Both the position numbers and the translations under genes were made by a program. From Bimastos eiseni (lineage: Eukaryota > Annelida > Clitellata > Crassiclitellata > Lumbricidae), in contig OY365810.1 in the NCBI GenBank assembly GCA_959347315.1, positions 29,564,924-29,628,923 of the forward strand: 64,000 nt of DNA. The letters are read 5' to 3'. Shown one piece after another: positions 36,801 through 49,500 of this stretch (position 1 is its first letter; each line of letters begins with the position of its first letter). Under the pieces are notes generated by a model. The model had not been told where the DNA came from. It worked only from the letters and a program-made list of their open reading frames with translations, and did not search any database.

Positions 36801-39800
36801 GTGCTGCTATCTTCGTCCACTCGGGCTACCTTCCCCTTGCTCACGTTCTCACGTTAGCTTTGTCTCAATGAAAGGGTCGTTTAGTAGCAATCGGCAGCTA
36901 TTAATTACCAAGTTGGAAGACACGGACTGGAAATATTTCGCTTAGCCATGTCTGTACCTTTGAAGTTAACCTACTTACTTGAGCATCTTCCAATGGGAAT
37001 TAATCCGGTATAGGTGAGATAAATAATAAGGCGAAAAAAGAAAAAAATCGAATACCGTTTTGAAAATAACATAAACCAGTTACCGTTGTCTAAACCGAAA
37101 ACCGGACTTCCGGTTATCGTTTAACATCCATAATTTACTTACTTATTTACTTACAGTTAATTATTAATACTTATTTACTTACAGTTAATTATTAATACTT
37201 ACTTACTTACTTGTTTACTTACTTACTTTTTATTTACATACTTACTTATTTACTTACTTATTTACTTACTTACTTATTTACTTACTTACTTATTTACTTA
37301 TGTACTTTCTTACACTTACTTACTAACACTTACTTCCTTACTCTCTTACAAGGCAGAGCTCAGCCAGTGATCGGCCATGTTTGACTTTGCATTCTAATTG
37401 GACATAATGCTGCAGAAGTCTGAAGTTCATGTGAGCACTGTGAATAAAGTTGTGATAGCAGAAGGGGTTTAAAAATTTAATGGCAGTTGTGTGATCAGTT
37501 TGAAAGGATGATGACCTATATTGCAGTGTTGGCTGTTCCCACTGTAATTAGAGTCTCAGAATTCACACACAAGCACATGTCACTAGACAAAATGCTCAGC
37601 TAGAATGAGCCTGGAAACTGTAATTGATAACTAATAATAACAATAATAAATATTCGTTTATTGATATACTTGGAACTTCACACCGTAAACCATTGCAATA
37701 TGCAACAAGTTAAAATAAGAAGTTACTTGTAAGTTGTATATGTTTAGTTTTTATAATGTAGAGTGCCTCTTTGAGAAAGTTCATCAGCTCTAGATGTTGA
37801 TGACCTTAAAATATAGACTGTGATAGCATAATAATAATAGTAAGAATAATAATGATGATAATAAGAATAGTGATTGTAATTAATATTATTAATAAGAATC
37901 ATTAATAATAATAATCATCATTTCGCTGCACTCAAACTGACACAGCTGCAGTAGGATTACAAGCATAGTGTGAATGGATGATTGCAAGTTATTACGGGAG
38001 TCGACATTAATTGTATAGAAGCCATGCAAGGTGACCATCTTGTTCTACATCTAATTTAATAATGCTGCCACCTAGGTAATGGAAGGATTTACAATCTTAT
38101 GGGAATGGCAGGAATTGATCTCAACTTCTTATAACTCAATTAGCGGGGCTGAGGTGTATAGAGCGGGTTGAAGTTGAATAATCTGAGACAAAGAGAGAGA
38201 CCTGCATAAGTGACATTACCTTAGTCCATTTGTAGTGCATAGAAATGCACACATCATTCATTCATTCTGGGCATTTATATAGCACCCCTTCAAGAACCTA
38301 CACAGAGGCACATTGACACTAAATTAGGGCAGAAGAAGCTTTGGCAGACAAGTGTTCTATGTTCTATGGTGCGAACTGGTTCAGATGGTAAAGTGGTATA
38401 CGTTCAGCTGCTGTCTTCAGGTGGTAGATGTACTAACTGTTAAAAGCATCAGCAGAGACTCTGCACAGGTTGTGGAACATGGAAAAGAATGGGTCACTGT
38501 ACCAGATGCAGTGAGTGCGAATACAGTGTTTATGCGTGGTGGTAGAGAGACAGAAAGAGAGACAGAGGCAGAGAGAGGGAGGGAGGGAGACAGACAGACA
38601 GAGAGAGAGAGGGAGGGAGAGAGGGAGGCATTGGTGCATTGGTATATAGTGGTGAGTGTGTTGAACTTGAACTATCAGATAAACTGGTCGGTCCATTGTG
38701 GGCCAAATTCACTGCTGTCCAAACAAAGCCCTGCTGGACTATTTCTAGGAAGGCGGCCTAGAGTATTTCCGGAAGGTAAACAAATTCGACAAGATTATAG
38801 TATAAAATCAAGTTCTGTGTTGGGGTTATTTGCCAAACTCAGGTATTTAAAATTATGTCACTGATCTTCTTCTGAATCTCCTTTTTCCTCATGTGTATAT
38901 AATATATATATATATATACACACACATATATATATATGTATATATATATATAGTAAGTACTAGGAAGTGTATCATATAATAATAATGATAATAATAATAA
39001 TAATTATTATTATTATCATTATTTATTTTGGTTTAATTTCAAACTGACAAACTACAGTATGATTACAGTATGATTGAATGATGACAAGTTTTACAAGAGT
39101 CGAATGTAACTGTCGGCAGCCATACAAGGCGCCCATTACATTTTGCGTCTCATTTTAACAAATGCCACTGTCTTACAAAAGAAGGACTAGTCAACTTTTT
39201 GGGGGATACGTGTATTGAACTTGATTCCTCAGTTATGCATCCCAGTGTGTTCTCCAAGCACGCACACGCACACACACATAAATTATGCACACGCACACAC
39301 AGACAGAGAGACATAAACATGGACAGGGACTGACTGAGAGGAGGCCATAAATGGTGTTTTAATAAATTCCGAAACAGGCTGTAATTAAGTTCTGCATAAC
39401 TTTCCAGATGAAAATTCTTTTCACTATTATTGTACTTCTTAGCATCAGTGGTTTGTTATGAACTTATGGAAGGGAAGCCCTCCTCCTCCTTCATCCCACT
39501 GCTGCTGCTGCCATTGCTGCTACAGCTGGCACTGATGATGTTTTTCATCAAAACTGTAACAGGATATGAGATTTTGCGGAATATAGTAATTAAGGATTGG
39601 CTGAATTTAGACACAAACACATTGACACGTTGTATCTCCTTCTGGCCTATTCTTCCTCCGCTTTTTCTTTCTTATCTTCATCATCATCATCATCGCCTCC
39701 TCATCATCACCTTCAGAGTTGATTTCATTGCTATTTCTTGTCATTATGGTCAACAATGAGATCTGCAGCCATTGTAATACAATTTACCATATCAATAACT

Positions 39801-42800
39801 TAGGAATGAGGATAGTCTTACGTCTGCTTGGCCTTGTGTCCACTGCTTCCAACGTGTGTGGCGAATCCATTGGGGACCATGTCTGCTGTGGTCTGTGCTA
39901 TGTGAGTTTAAAGAGAGAGATAGATAGAGGAGAGGGAGGAATGGCTTTCTATGCTTAGCTATAGAGAGAGGAATGGCTTTTTAATTTGGTTTGAGAGAGA
40001 GAGAGAGGAATGGCTTGCCAGTACGTGACGTTTTAGCGCAGCCGTTTTGGCGCAGGACGTTTTGACACATGACGTTTTGACACATGACGTTTTGACACAT
40101 GACGTTTTGACACATGACGTTTTGACACATGACGTTTTAACACATGACGTTTTGGTGCAGATCTCTGATACAATAATTATGTATTATATAAATATATTAA
40201 GTGGCAATCTGCACTTTCTAGTGTCGTAAATTATTCCACAGGGCAATTCAGGTTAAGCTTCGGGAGCATCGGTAATAGAAGATGGATCGATGGAAAGAAT
40301 CATGTTTAACTAGAAGCCGGATCAATGAAAAGGATACTGTTAAATTGGGAGCTGGATTGACGAAAAGAATCGTGCTTAAATGGAGGCTGGATTGATGAAA
40401 AATAATCGTGTTTCAATGGAAGCTGGATTAATGAAAATAATCATGATAAATGGAAGCTGGATTGATGAAAAATAATCATGCTAAAATGAAAGCTGGATTA
40501 ATGAAAATTATCATGCCTAAATTGAAGCTGGATTGATGAAAAATAATCGTGTTTCAATGGAAGCTGGATTAATGAAAATAATCATGATAAATGAAAGCTG
40601 GATTGATGAAAAATAATCATGCTAACATGAAAGCTGGATTAATGAAAATTATCATGCCTAAATTGAAGCTGGATTGATGAAAACAATCATGCTTAAATAG
40701 AAGCTGGATTGGTGAACAATAAGGCCGTTTAATTGGAAGCGAGATGGATAAAAAGATTGTGACTAAAGGGGGTCCCACGACGAGTAAGAATTCTTATACT
40801 CATCCCGCTTCTATTTAAGCATAATTTTTTCCATCATTCCAGTTCCCAGTTTAGCCTAATTATTATCGTCATCATGCTTCGTGTTGCATTTTATTGTATC
40901 AGATATCTGCGTCAAAACGTCCTGCTGCGCCAAAACGGTCACGCCAAAACGGCTGTGCCAAAACGTCCTGCTCCGATGGCTTTCTGTATTTAGTTATAGA
41001 GAGAGGAATGACTTTTTAAATTTAGTTAGGGAGTGAAGATTACCTTTCTATATTTAGATAAAGAGAGAGAGAGAGAGAGGATGGTTTTTTTATTTATTGG
41101 TTGCTGGCGTATTTTTAATGTGCACCCTGGTGATGGCAAAGATGGAGTGAGCCCCTCAAATCTAGCCCCAAGTGGCAGCAACTTTTTTACCTTCATTTTT
41201 ATCGTGGCATATGTGAGTATGTCACCGATCATTCACTACAAGTAACTCATTTTTTTGTCAGTTTTTCTAAGAGCAGTGATCTATAACACTCTTCGCTGTG
41301 AAAGTCTTTCCTGGCAGATATTTTGAACCATGCCTTTCACGTGTTGATAATCGAGAGCATGTTTGACCCCTGGACCTTTGCATTGCCAGTTTTTGTGAAA
41401 GACGGTGAGAATGAGGTCAAGGTCTCAATTTCTATCTGATGCTATTTCTCAGGGTATGTTGTATGTGAGTCCGTGTTCGCTTGATAATCCGAAGGTTCGA
41501 TAGTCCGAGGGTTCGATAGTCCAAAGATTCTATACTCCGCCATTAATTTAACCAGAAGTTGGATTAATTGATGAAAAGAATATGTAAAACTGGGAGCTGG
41601 ATTGATAAAAAAGAATCATGCCTGAATGGAAGCTGGATGAATGAAGAGAATGGTGCAATCCGGCTTCTAAGCAAACAATTCTTTTCAACAACCCAGCTAT
41701 TATCAAACCGCAATCTTATCAACTATCGACCGGACACCATGATGCAATCTTTGGACTAGCTATCGAACCTTCGGACTATAGACACAGAGCCGGAAAGGAG
41801 TGACTGCTTTTTTTGGTTGTCCTAAAGCACCAATGGATTACAGTTTGGCATTAAATTGGATAAATTCAAATTGGATAAATTCAGTCCTTATGTGAATTGT
41901 TTGATGCCCAGCTTACTATGATAAGTGTGAAACAATCATTACTGATCCTTGAGATGTCCAATTGTCCTTGCATCGAGATATACTCTATTCAACAGCAAAC
42001 TCCTGACAATAACAATTGGGGGAGAATTGACAGTAATGGAACACATTGAAAGGATCTTGATTGTATTGCTGATTGAAATAATAAAACACAAAAGCGGATT
42101 ACCTGATCAAAAGTTTGCAGTAAACAAACTCTGACTATTCCTGACTAATTAATTGCTTCAGGAGATAAAAATCGCCATTTCAAGTTCTCAAAATTACGCT
42201 TGAAAAGATTTGACTTAGATAAACTTGTTCCTCTAAGAATGACTAACTTGTGACTATACTGTGTTAAATATTAATTAATCAACATAAACTTGCCGATAAA
42301 ACGACCAAGTATTACTTTTAGTTATGCTACAATTACTTTGTAGACAAATTTTGCAAACATTTTTTGTTTCGCTAGTAATATGCAATGCTGTTTTTAAGGA
42401 ATAATCTGGAGTTCCAAAGTTCCTGTCCATTAAATCGTTATGCTTACCATATATATTTGGTAGGCGTGTACACCAGAGCAGATACCAGCAGGTATGGTCT
42501 TTTGAGGAGAGGTGAATCCCAGCTTCCAATTTGGTCGACCTTTCGGTTTTGAGGTATGAGGGCCAAAAGAGTTAGCACATGTTCAGATGAGTACTACATC
42601 ATACATGGTTGGTATATTACGAAACCAAATCTCTAAACCCTTCATCAACATGGATAAGCTGATCAATTAGTTGAAACAGCCATAATATATCCTTTGAGTT
42701 TAACCACAATTACTTTTAAAACAAATTAGATGTCATTTTTGTTTTGAAAGTTTATTTATATTGCACATTTCCGTGTTGCTTAATTAAAAATGTTAAATTG

Positions 42801-43529
42801 TTCAACAACAAAATTTTGAGGCAGGAAGTTGAAATGATGATAAGTGAATAGAATCGGAATGGGAATAAGTGAATAAGTTGGTGTAAGTAACAATTACTGT
42901 GCGATATATAGTACCATTACCGTGGTTTTATCGCTGAGTCAATTGTTCACAATATTACCTTGGCAGTAAAATCCCATTGCCGTGATCATTCTCTGCAGTG
43001 TTAATGTGGCAGTAAGCACCATTGCCATTGTAAAACCGAGATTGTTGTCCCTATTACTGCGTTATTTATCGTTATTTATCGTGGGAATAATTAATGCTCG
43101 GTTTATACACATACATTGTGAGTCCCACCAATTCTTCAACACAGTATTTTGTCCCCTTCGACCATGTCGCAATAATTATTTGACTTGGATAAACTCAGTT
43201 GTTGAGCTAACTTCGATGAATTACTTCTCATTGTTGACCAATTTGCCCAACTCTCATTTTTAACGTCCTGACAGATGATCCTTTTAAAAGTTCTTTCTCT
43301 TAATTCACCTTGCCATTAGGAGTGTCTATGCTGATTGCTATCATCACCATCACTGATATTTTGAGCAATACAATGCAATAATGGGCAACCTATTTTAATA
43401 TAATTAAATCTCTGCAGTTTGTATGCATGATATATGATGTGTGTATGTACATTGTACATATATATATATATATGTCTGATGTATGTTGTATATATTATTA
43501 TATATAGTAGGTGAGTTTATATATATATA

Positions 43530-43561
<32 letters not shown>

Positions 43562-46500
43562 GATGTGTGCATTTATATGTATGCATGATGTGTATATTAT
43601 ATATATTATATTATAATCATATGGTTATGGTTATATATATATATATCACTGTATATATATGTATGTATACATGTATGTATGCTTGCTGTTGCATATGGTG
43701 TGCAGAGATGGAACTGAATATTCTCTGTCAAGTTTTATGCCTGTATTTTTGTGCCAGGAAAACTAAACACCATAAAAAGGAACCCTGATTGATGTGTGCT
43801 AGAATGGATTCTGGTTGTTGTTCCTGTATGGCCTCTTTCTTACCAGCTCTCGCAAGTAGTTGCGTTTTGTTATCTTCCGTTTGTGGTTGACTTGTAAGTT
43901 GTCATATTCTCTTTGTCAGTTTTCACTGGTTATACTGATCAATGTTCACATGTGTTATTTCTTATTTATTTTTTTTATTTCTGAAATTTGATACCGCCCT
44001 TCTTCCAACACTTTTTGCTCAGAAGTGCACACACATGCCTCGACGGCGCAATTGCAGTACAACTGCAATTGCAGTTGATAGTAGTAGTTTCAGTTTAACG
44101 ACACTGTATGATGACAAAGATCGTTAGCGTCGCCCTCCCTCTTTATCCAGGCTTTTGACTGGCACTGCCGATGTGCAGGCAGTGTGGGCTTTCATGTGTG
44201 AGTCATTTCACGTTCTACTTATAGTTTAGGAAATGATTTTTTGCCTGATGCTGGTGTAGCATTCCATACTCCTATGTAACCTATGATAAATGTACATGCA
44301 TATGTCTGTCTGTATGCATACTTTTGGGCTGATAGGCAAACCATTAGGTGTGTGGCTTTTCTCGTTTCTCCTGTCAGAGTGCACTAATTGTATTGTCTTT
44401 GGATCCTCATGTCCAGATGGGTTCTTGCCTCTTTTGGTGTTCCACAGGGTTCAGTGCTGGGCCCATTGCTTTATATTATCTATGCATCTGGTATTGGGGC
44501 CTTGCAGCTGGCATAATGTGAGCTTCTGTACAAGTTTTATGCTGATGCTGGGTTTATTATTATTATATCTTCGTTTATTTAACAAGCTGACAATCCTCAG
44601 CAAAGAACAGAAGAAATATGAAAGGTATGCGGGTAGCATATATCCATTGCGAGGTGGCGGCCGTTCAGCAGATGTGTCAAGCTATGGATGCCCTTTCTGC
44701 TCAGTTGGCATCCAATTGCCTGCTTCTCAACGCCTCTAAGACTCAAGTCATTTGGGTGACAGAATTGACCAGTGTCTGGTGGCAGAAACATTCCCGCTTG
44801 GCACACACATATCATGGATTCGTTTTGGGACTTAGAAGTAACTCTGGATCAAGAACTTTGTTTTTTCTCAGCACATAGATCAGCTTACCAATGATTGGCG
44901 GCTATTATGAGGTACATCAATTACGGATTATATCTCGCTTCATGTTCCATGACTCTGCTCTGGTGATTATTAATTTTATGCTTTTCTTATGGACAGATCG
45001 GATCACTGCAGCTGATCCTTGGGCGTCTACCAATTGATTTAATTGGGTGCATTGACAGGGTCCTCTACTTGACTGTTTAATGTCACTGCTCATCTGATTT
45101 AGCTCATTTCTAAACTTGCTCCAATTTCTGTATATGTGTGGGATGTACTGCTCTGGCTTCCTGTCCAGCATCCTGTCCTGCAAAGCATCTCCTACAGGGT
45201 TGCTGTACTGGTCTAGGGGTGCCTTCTTGACTGCGCCTGACCCTACCTGTGTGATTTTTGTCATCCGGTCTCTGTCATTCTGCTGGGAAGGAACATTCTC
45301 CTCCCCTTTGGCTTACTCCTGAATTAGGCAGTGCTGCTGCACCTTCTCAATTTTTGGGCCCTTCATTTGAAATGGGCTCACATCACTGCTAAGGCAGCAA
45401 TTCCCAACCTACAGCCCGCTTTTGGCTGTAAAGTAAAATTTTTCTTATTTTTACCTTGTAGCCCAGCAAGTCCTCGAACTATATAAAAAGGTTGGGAACT
45501 GTGCTAAGGCCTAAGGAGTAGTGCAACTACATTTTATAAGTCTTGTTTTGACTGATGTGGTTTGACTTGGATTGCCTCTGAGTAGGTTCAGTAAAGAATC
45601 GCTATTTCTAACTCCTGACTTGAATGAATGAATGAACGAGTTTGCAAGCACGCATGTGTATAATGTATTTATAAACACAGTATATATAATCTTTAGCAGT
45701 TATGTATCTGACGAATGTGAGCAGAAGACAATCTAAAGTTTCTAAACAGTTGCATTTTGCTATTGACTCACACCAGAAGTTTTTTTTAAATCACACTTCA
45801 TACTGGAACCTTAACTCTTTAACTATCAGCGTTATTGATTATGCCTTACACTTTAGTACACGCTGGTTGTTAAAGGTTAAGGCACTTGTACTATTCATAT
45901 AGACACTCCATCACGGAGTTGTCCACGAGTCGGGTCAACCTGCGGGTTGGGTCAGGTCATGAATATCTGTAGATTAGGTGGGTCGGATTGGGTCAAGATC
46001 TTGACGGGTTGCATTGGGTCGGGTACCGAACGGAACCCATTTCGACCCTCCAATTTTTTGCAGAGCATAATTTTCAACTCTGTTCTATTCATAATGTTAA
46101 TCAGTTGCAATCAAATAAATTGAATATGGGGAAAGAATTTGCGCAAAAACTTTTGCACCGAACTCGGGTCAAGTTGTCGTATGGAATAATCTCTCATGAA
46201 TTTATGAAAAAAACGAAAGGTCAGCGGATTTATTACAGCATGTGAGGTAGCCGAGGAGGCAGCACTGGGACATGCGGACCGGACTCTTTATGTACCCAAT
46301 ATTATCCTGAATTCTTTTGCATATTTTTATGGAGAAAGTAAGTTTAGGCCAAAATAAATGGAATAAACGAAGGGTATCTTCCTTGTTACGTCCTCACAAA
46401 TCAATAATTATGATCATATGTGGTGGTCTGACTGTGCTGGGTTTTTACAAAATTAAAATTTGAAGATAAATAATATTAGTAAAATTAGCACTAAAGGCGG

Positions 46501-49500
46501 GTCGGATTGGGTCGGATCTTGTACGTCATGGGTGAGGTCGGGTCAGATATTGAGCTCTAGAAGTAGGGTCGTGTGGGGTCGGGTGCATCTTCGTTGGGTC
46601 GGATCATGAAAATTGGACCATAGAGACATTGACAACTTTTCTCCATCATAGGCAGACAGTCAGTTTTCTTTTGCCTGCAAGAAAACATAACTCAGACGCT
46701 TTTGATGTATGGGTAGAGTCTGTCCACGGTGTTTGAATTTACTGCCTACATTTATGCAGTAGTAGGTTTTTGTAAAAATTTAAACCGATTTATTGATATT
46801 GCAGAGGATTAGAGTTTTGATTGATTTCCTTTGTTTTGATATAATTTGTCTTTCACTTCTTCCTGTATAAGTATATATCATCCATATATATATATATATA
46901 TATGGATGAGGGATGGCAGCATAGCGCATGCCTGCATACATCGGGTCCAGTCAGGTATTTTTTATTTTTACACATATATATGTTAATACATATATTGCTG
47001 TAAGGCAGTCTGGATGGGATGTCAACATACAGTGCTTCAGCCACAACTTCATCTGTAGTTTGTGACAGTAGTAGTTTTTGTGACGCCTTCTATTGGCGGC
47101 TTATTCACCCGGGGGGGGGCTCGTCTTGTGACTTGCTTGGTTTGAACAGAGATCACTGATGAAGCACTAAGGAGACCCTTATATGTATTTCTTTGTGTCA
47201 CAGCAAAGCATCTACTGAGATATCAGCATCATCAGCATCAGTTCCTGATGCCAGCCATTTGTGATTGATGCATACAAATAAATTATCTCCATTGCCCTTC
47301 CTCGTTTATAAAGTCAATTGCTCCCCGTAGAATCAGCATAGACAAGTGATATTATGTCTTCATTTGTATCATCTATCTAGGATCGTTTTGCTTTGATCTG
47401 TTCCTTTTCTTTCGAATTTTGCATATAGGCCTAGTGCATTGTGTGGATATAGGTCGAAAGTTTTTGGCATTCTCTCTGAACGTGCAACTTCTACGCAGGT
47501 AATGTGAGTTGCACAGTTGCCTTCAAGGAGACCAAACCAAAGTGTAACATCTCGGAGAAGGCTTGTGCCAGGACACTGATTTACAGTAGGATATATACAT
47601 TGATACATCCTTAAAAAACTGATTGCTAAGGCAGGAGTTATGAAGTGAGTACCCAGCTGAGACACAAATCACACTCAACTTCTAATAATTATATGTTCCT
47701 TATACAACATGTTTAGAGAGTAATTACAGACCCATCGCCCAACATCAAGAGGCATCTCTGGTTACAAGGTGTGTCAAGATGGCCACGGAGTAACATTGGG
47801 CTTTTACATGGATTAGTTAAAGCGGTAAGATAACCTGGAATAGAACTTTAACCAGTTAACAAGCCTATAAGGGCGAAAAAGAGAGCGAAATTGGACGACA
47901 TCGTTGAGGCTGTACAAGACGACCTGGTGATCAACGCTATTCTGACTGCTTGGTGTCAAGCCTTAATTCAACGAAAAAGTCAATGTTCGCAAAACTCGCA
48001 GCTAATTTCGCAACCACTTTCCAAAAAACACTGGAAAAGTTTGCCACGGATCTGGTTAATAATGCGACCTCAACCCTTAACTCGAAACTGTCGTTACTAG
48101 CAGAAGAAAACAACAAGTTGAATCACCAGGTAAATGATTTGGAAAATATCAACAGCTAAACAACCTAGTCGTCGACGGTTTGTCTGATACCTCTCCTTCT
48201 CCAAACTCATCAACAGGGATAGCTGGGTAGCAACTCAACATGGAACCAACCTGCGATGTCACACCTATTTCGAAATCAACTGGGTCTGGAAATCAACAGG
48301 AATTACATAGCCTCCAAGAACTGTGAAAGGAAAGCAGTACCCAATTCTGATCAGCTTCACCTCGCGTCGATCAAATTGATAATATTGACATTCCACAAGT
48401 AAAATCCGTGAAATTCCTTGGAGTATATGTAGATCAACACATTACTTGGAACGAACACATTGAACAAATTGCGCTAAAAATTGCAAAAAACTTAGGTATT
48501 TTGAAACGAATATCTTATCTACTGCCTACAAATATTATGCTTACATTATACTATTCCATGATATATCCGTACATGTAATATGATTTGGGCCTCAAATTAT
48601 AATTCTCAACTACATTTGCACGTTTAGTATCAGAGATATGATCGATTTTGTATTCTATGTTTTCACTAGGCTTTGAATAAGTTAGTCCATTGTTTTTCTT
48701 GAATATTGTACTTGCTCCGAACCAAATAATTTTCATCCAGCATCTGTGTGGACTTAGTGCCATCACAATTCTGCAAAAATATTTTCATTTGCTCATTTAG
48801 TTTTAGAGATATGGTCGATTTTGGATTCTGCACTTTCACAAGTCTTTGTCCATTATTTTTCTTGAAAATTCGACATGCTCCAAACCAAATAATTTTCATC
48901 CAGCATAATCGACGCGGGCCTAGCCATGCACATGAAGTTTATGCATCTGACTTCATTTTCTGAGCCTCAACATAGGCCATGAAGGGTCAGGTGGCCAGTC
49001 CTCTTCCTTGCCATCTCATCTTCCAAGCTACTGTGTATGGTTAATGTAATCATTGTAACCCAGTTTTCAAGGGTGAAGCAGAAATCTCAAACCAGGGTTC
49101 TACTCTGTTGGGATTTGAGCTTCTAACCTTTCGGTTGAAAGTATTGCATGCTAAGCACTACACTCTATGATAGTACATTATAGGTTGTCGTTTTATCAGG
49201 TATTGATTTGGCTTGGTGTGGGATTAGCATCAGTACATTGACACACATCAGATGCACATTTCGATGTGACCTTGCGCATGTTAGAAATCTAATTAATAAT
49301 TACAATAAATAAATTGCTAGATTCAGAGGCAGTTGTAGTGTTTATGTTGTGGTTCATATGAATGGGACTTCAGGGTTACACAGGTGATGTATGGTGCAAA
49401 TGGTGTTAATGGGATTGCAGTTTCTGTCTATTGTACAGAGCCACACCAAGATCTAAATGACTTTCCCAACTCGGCTTCTAAGGCTTGACGATGCAGTCTG

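Noticed and set aside
38352..38864. 170-aa frame with RETEREREGE-like segment
   Set aside because: Driven by a GA-rich tract; no homology or splice support.
39430..39759. 109-aa frame with hydrophobic PLLLLPLLLQLALMMFF stretch
   Set aside because: No signal-peptide context, no homologous domain, ends in an HHHH run from CATCAT repeats; not supported.
40047..40229. Frame encoding repeated DVLTH
   Set aside because: 15-bp arm repeat of the fold-back element read as protein.
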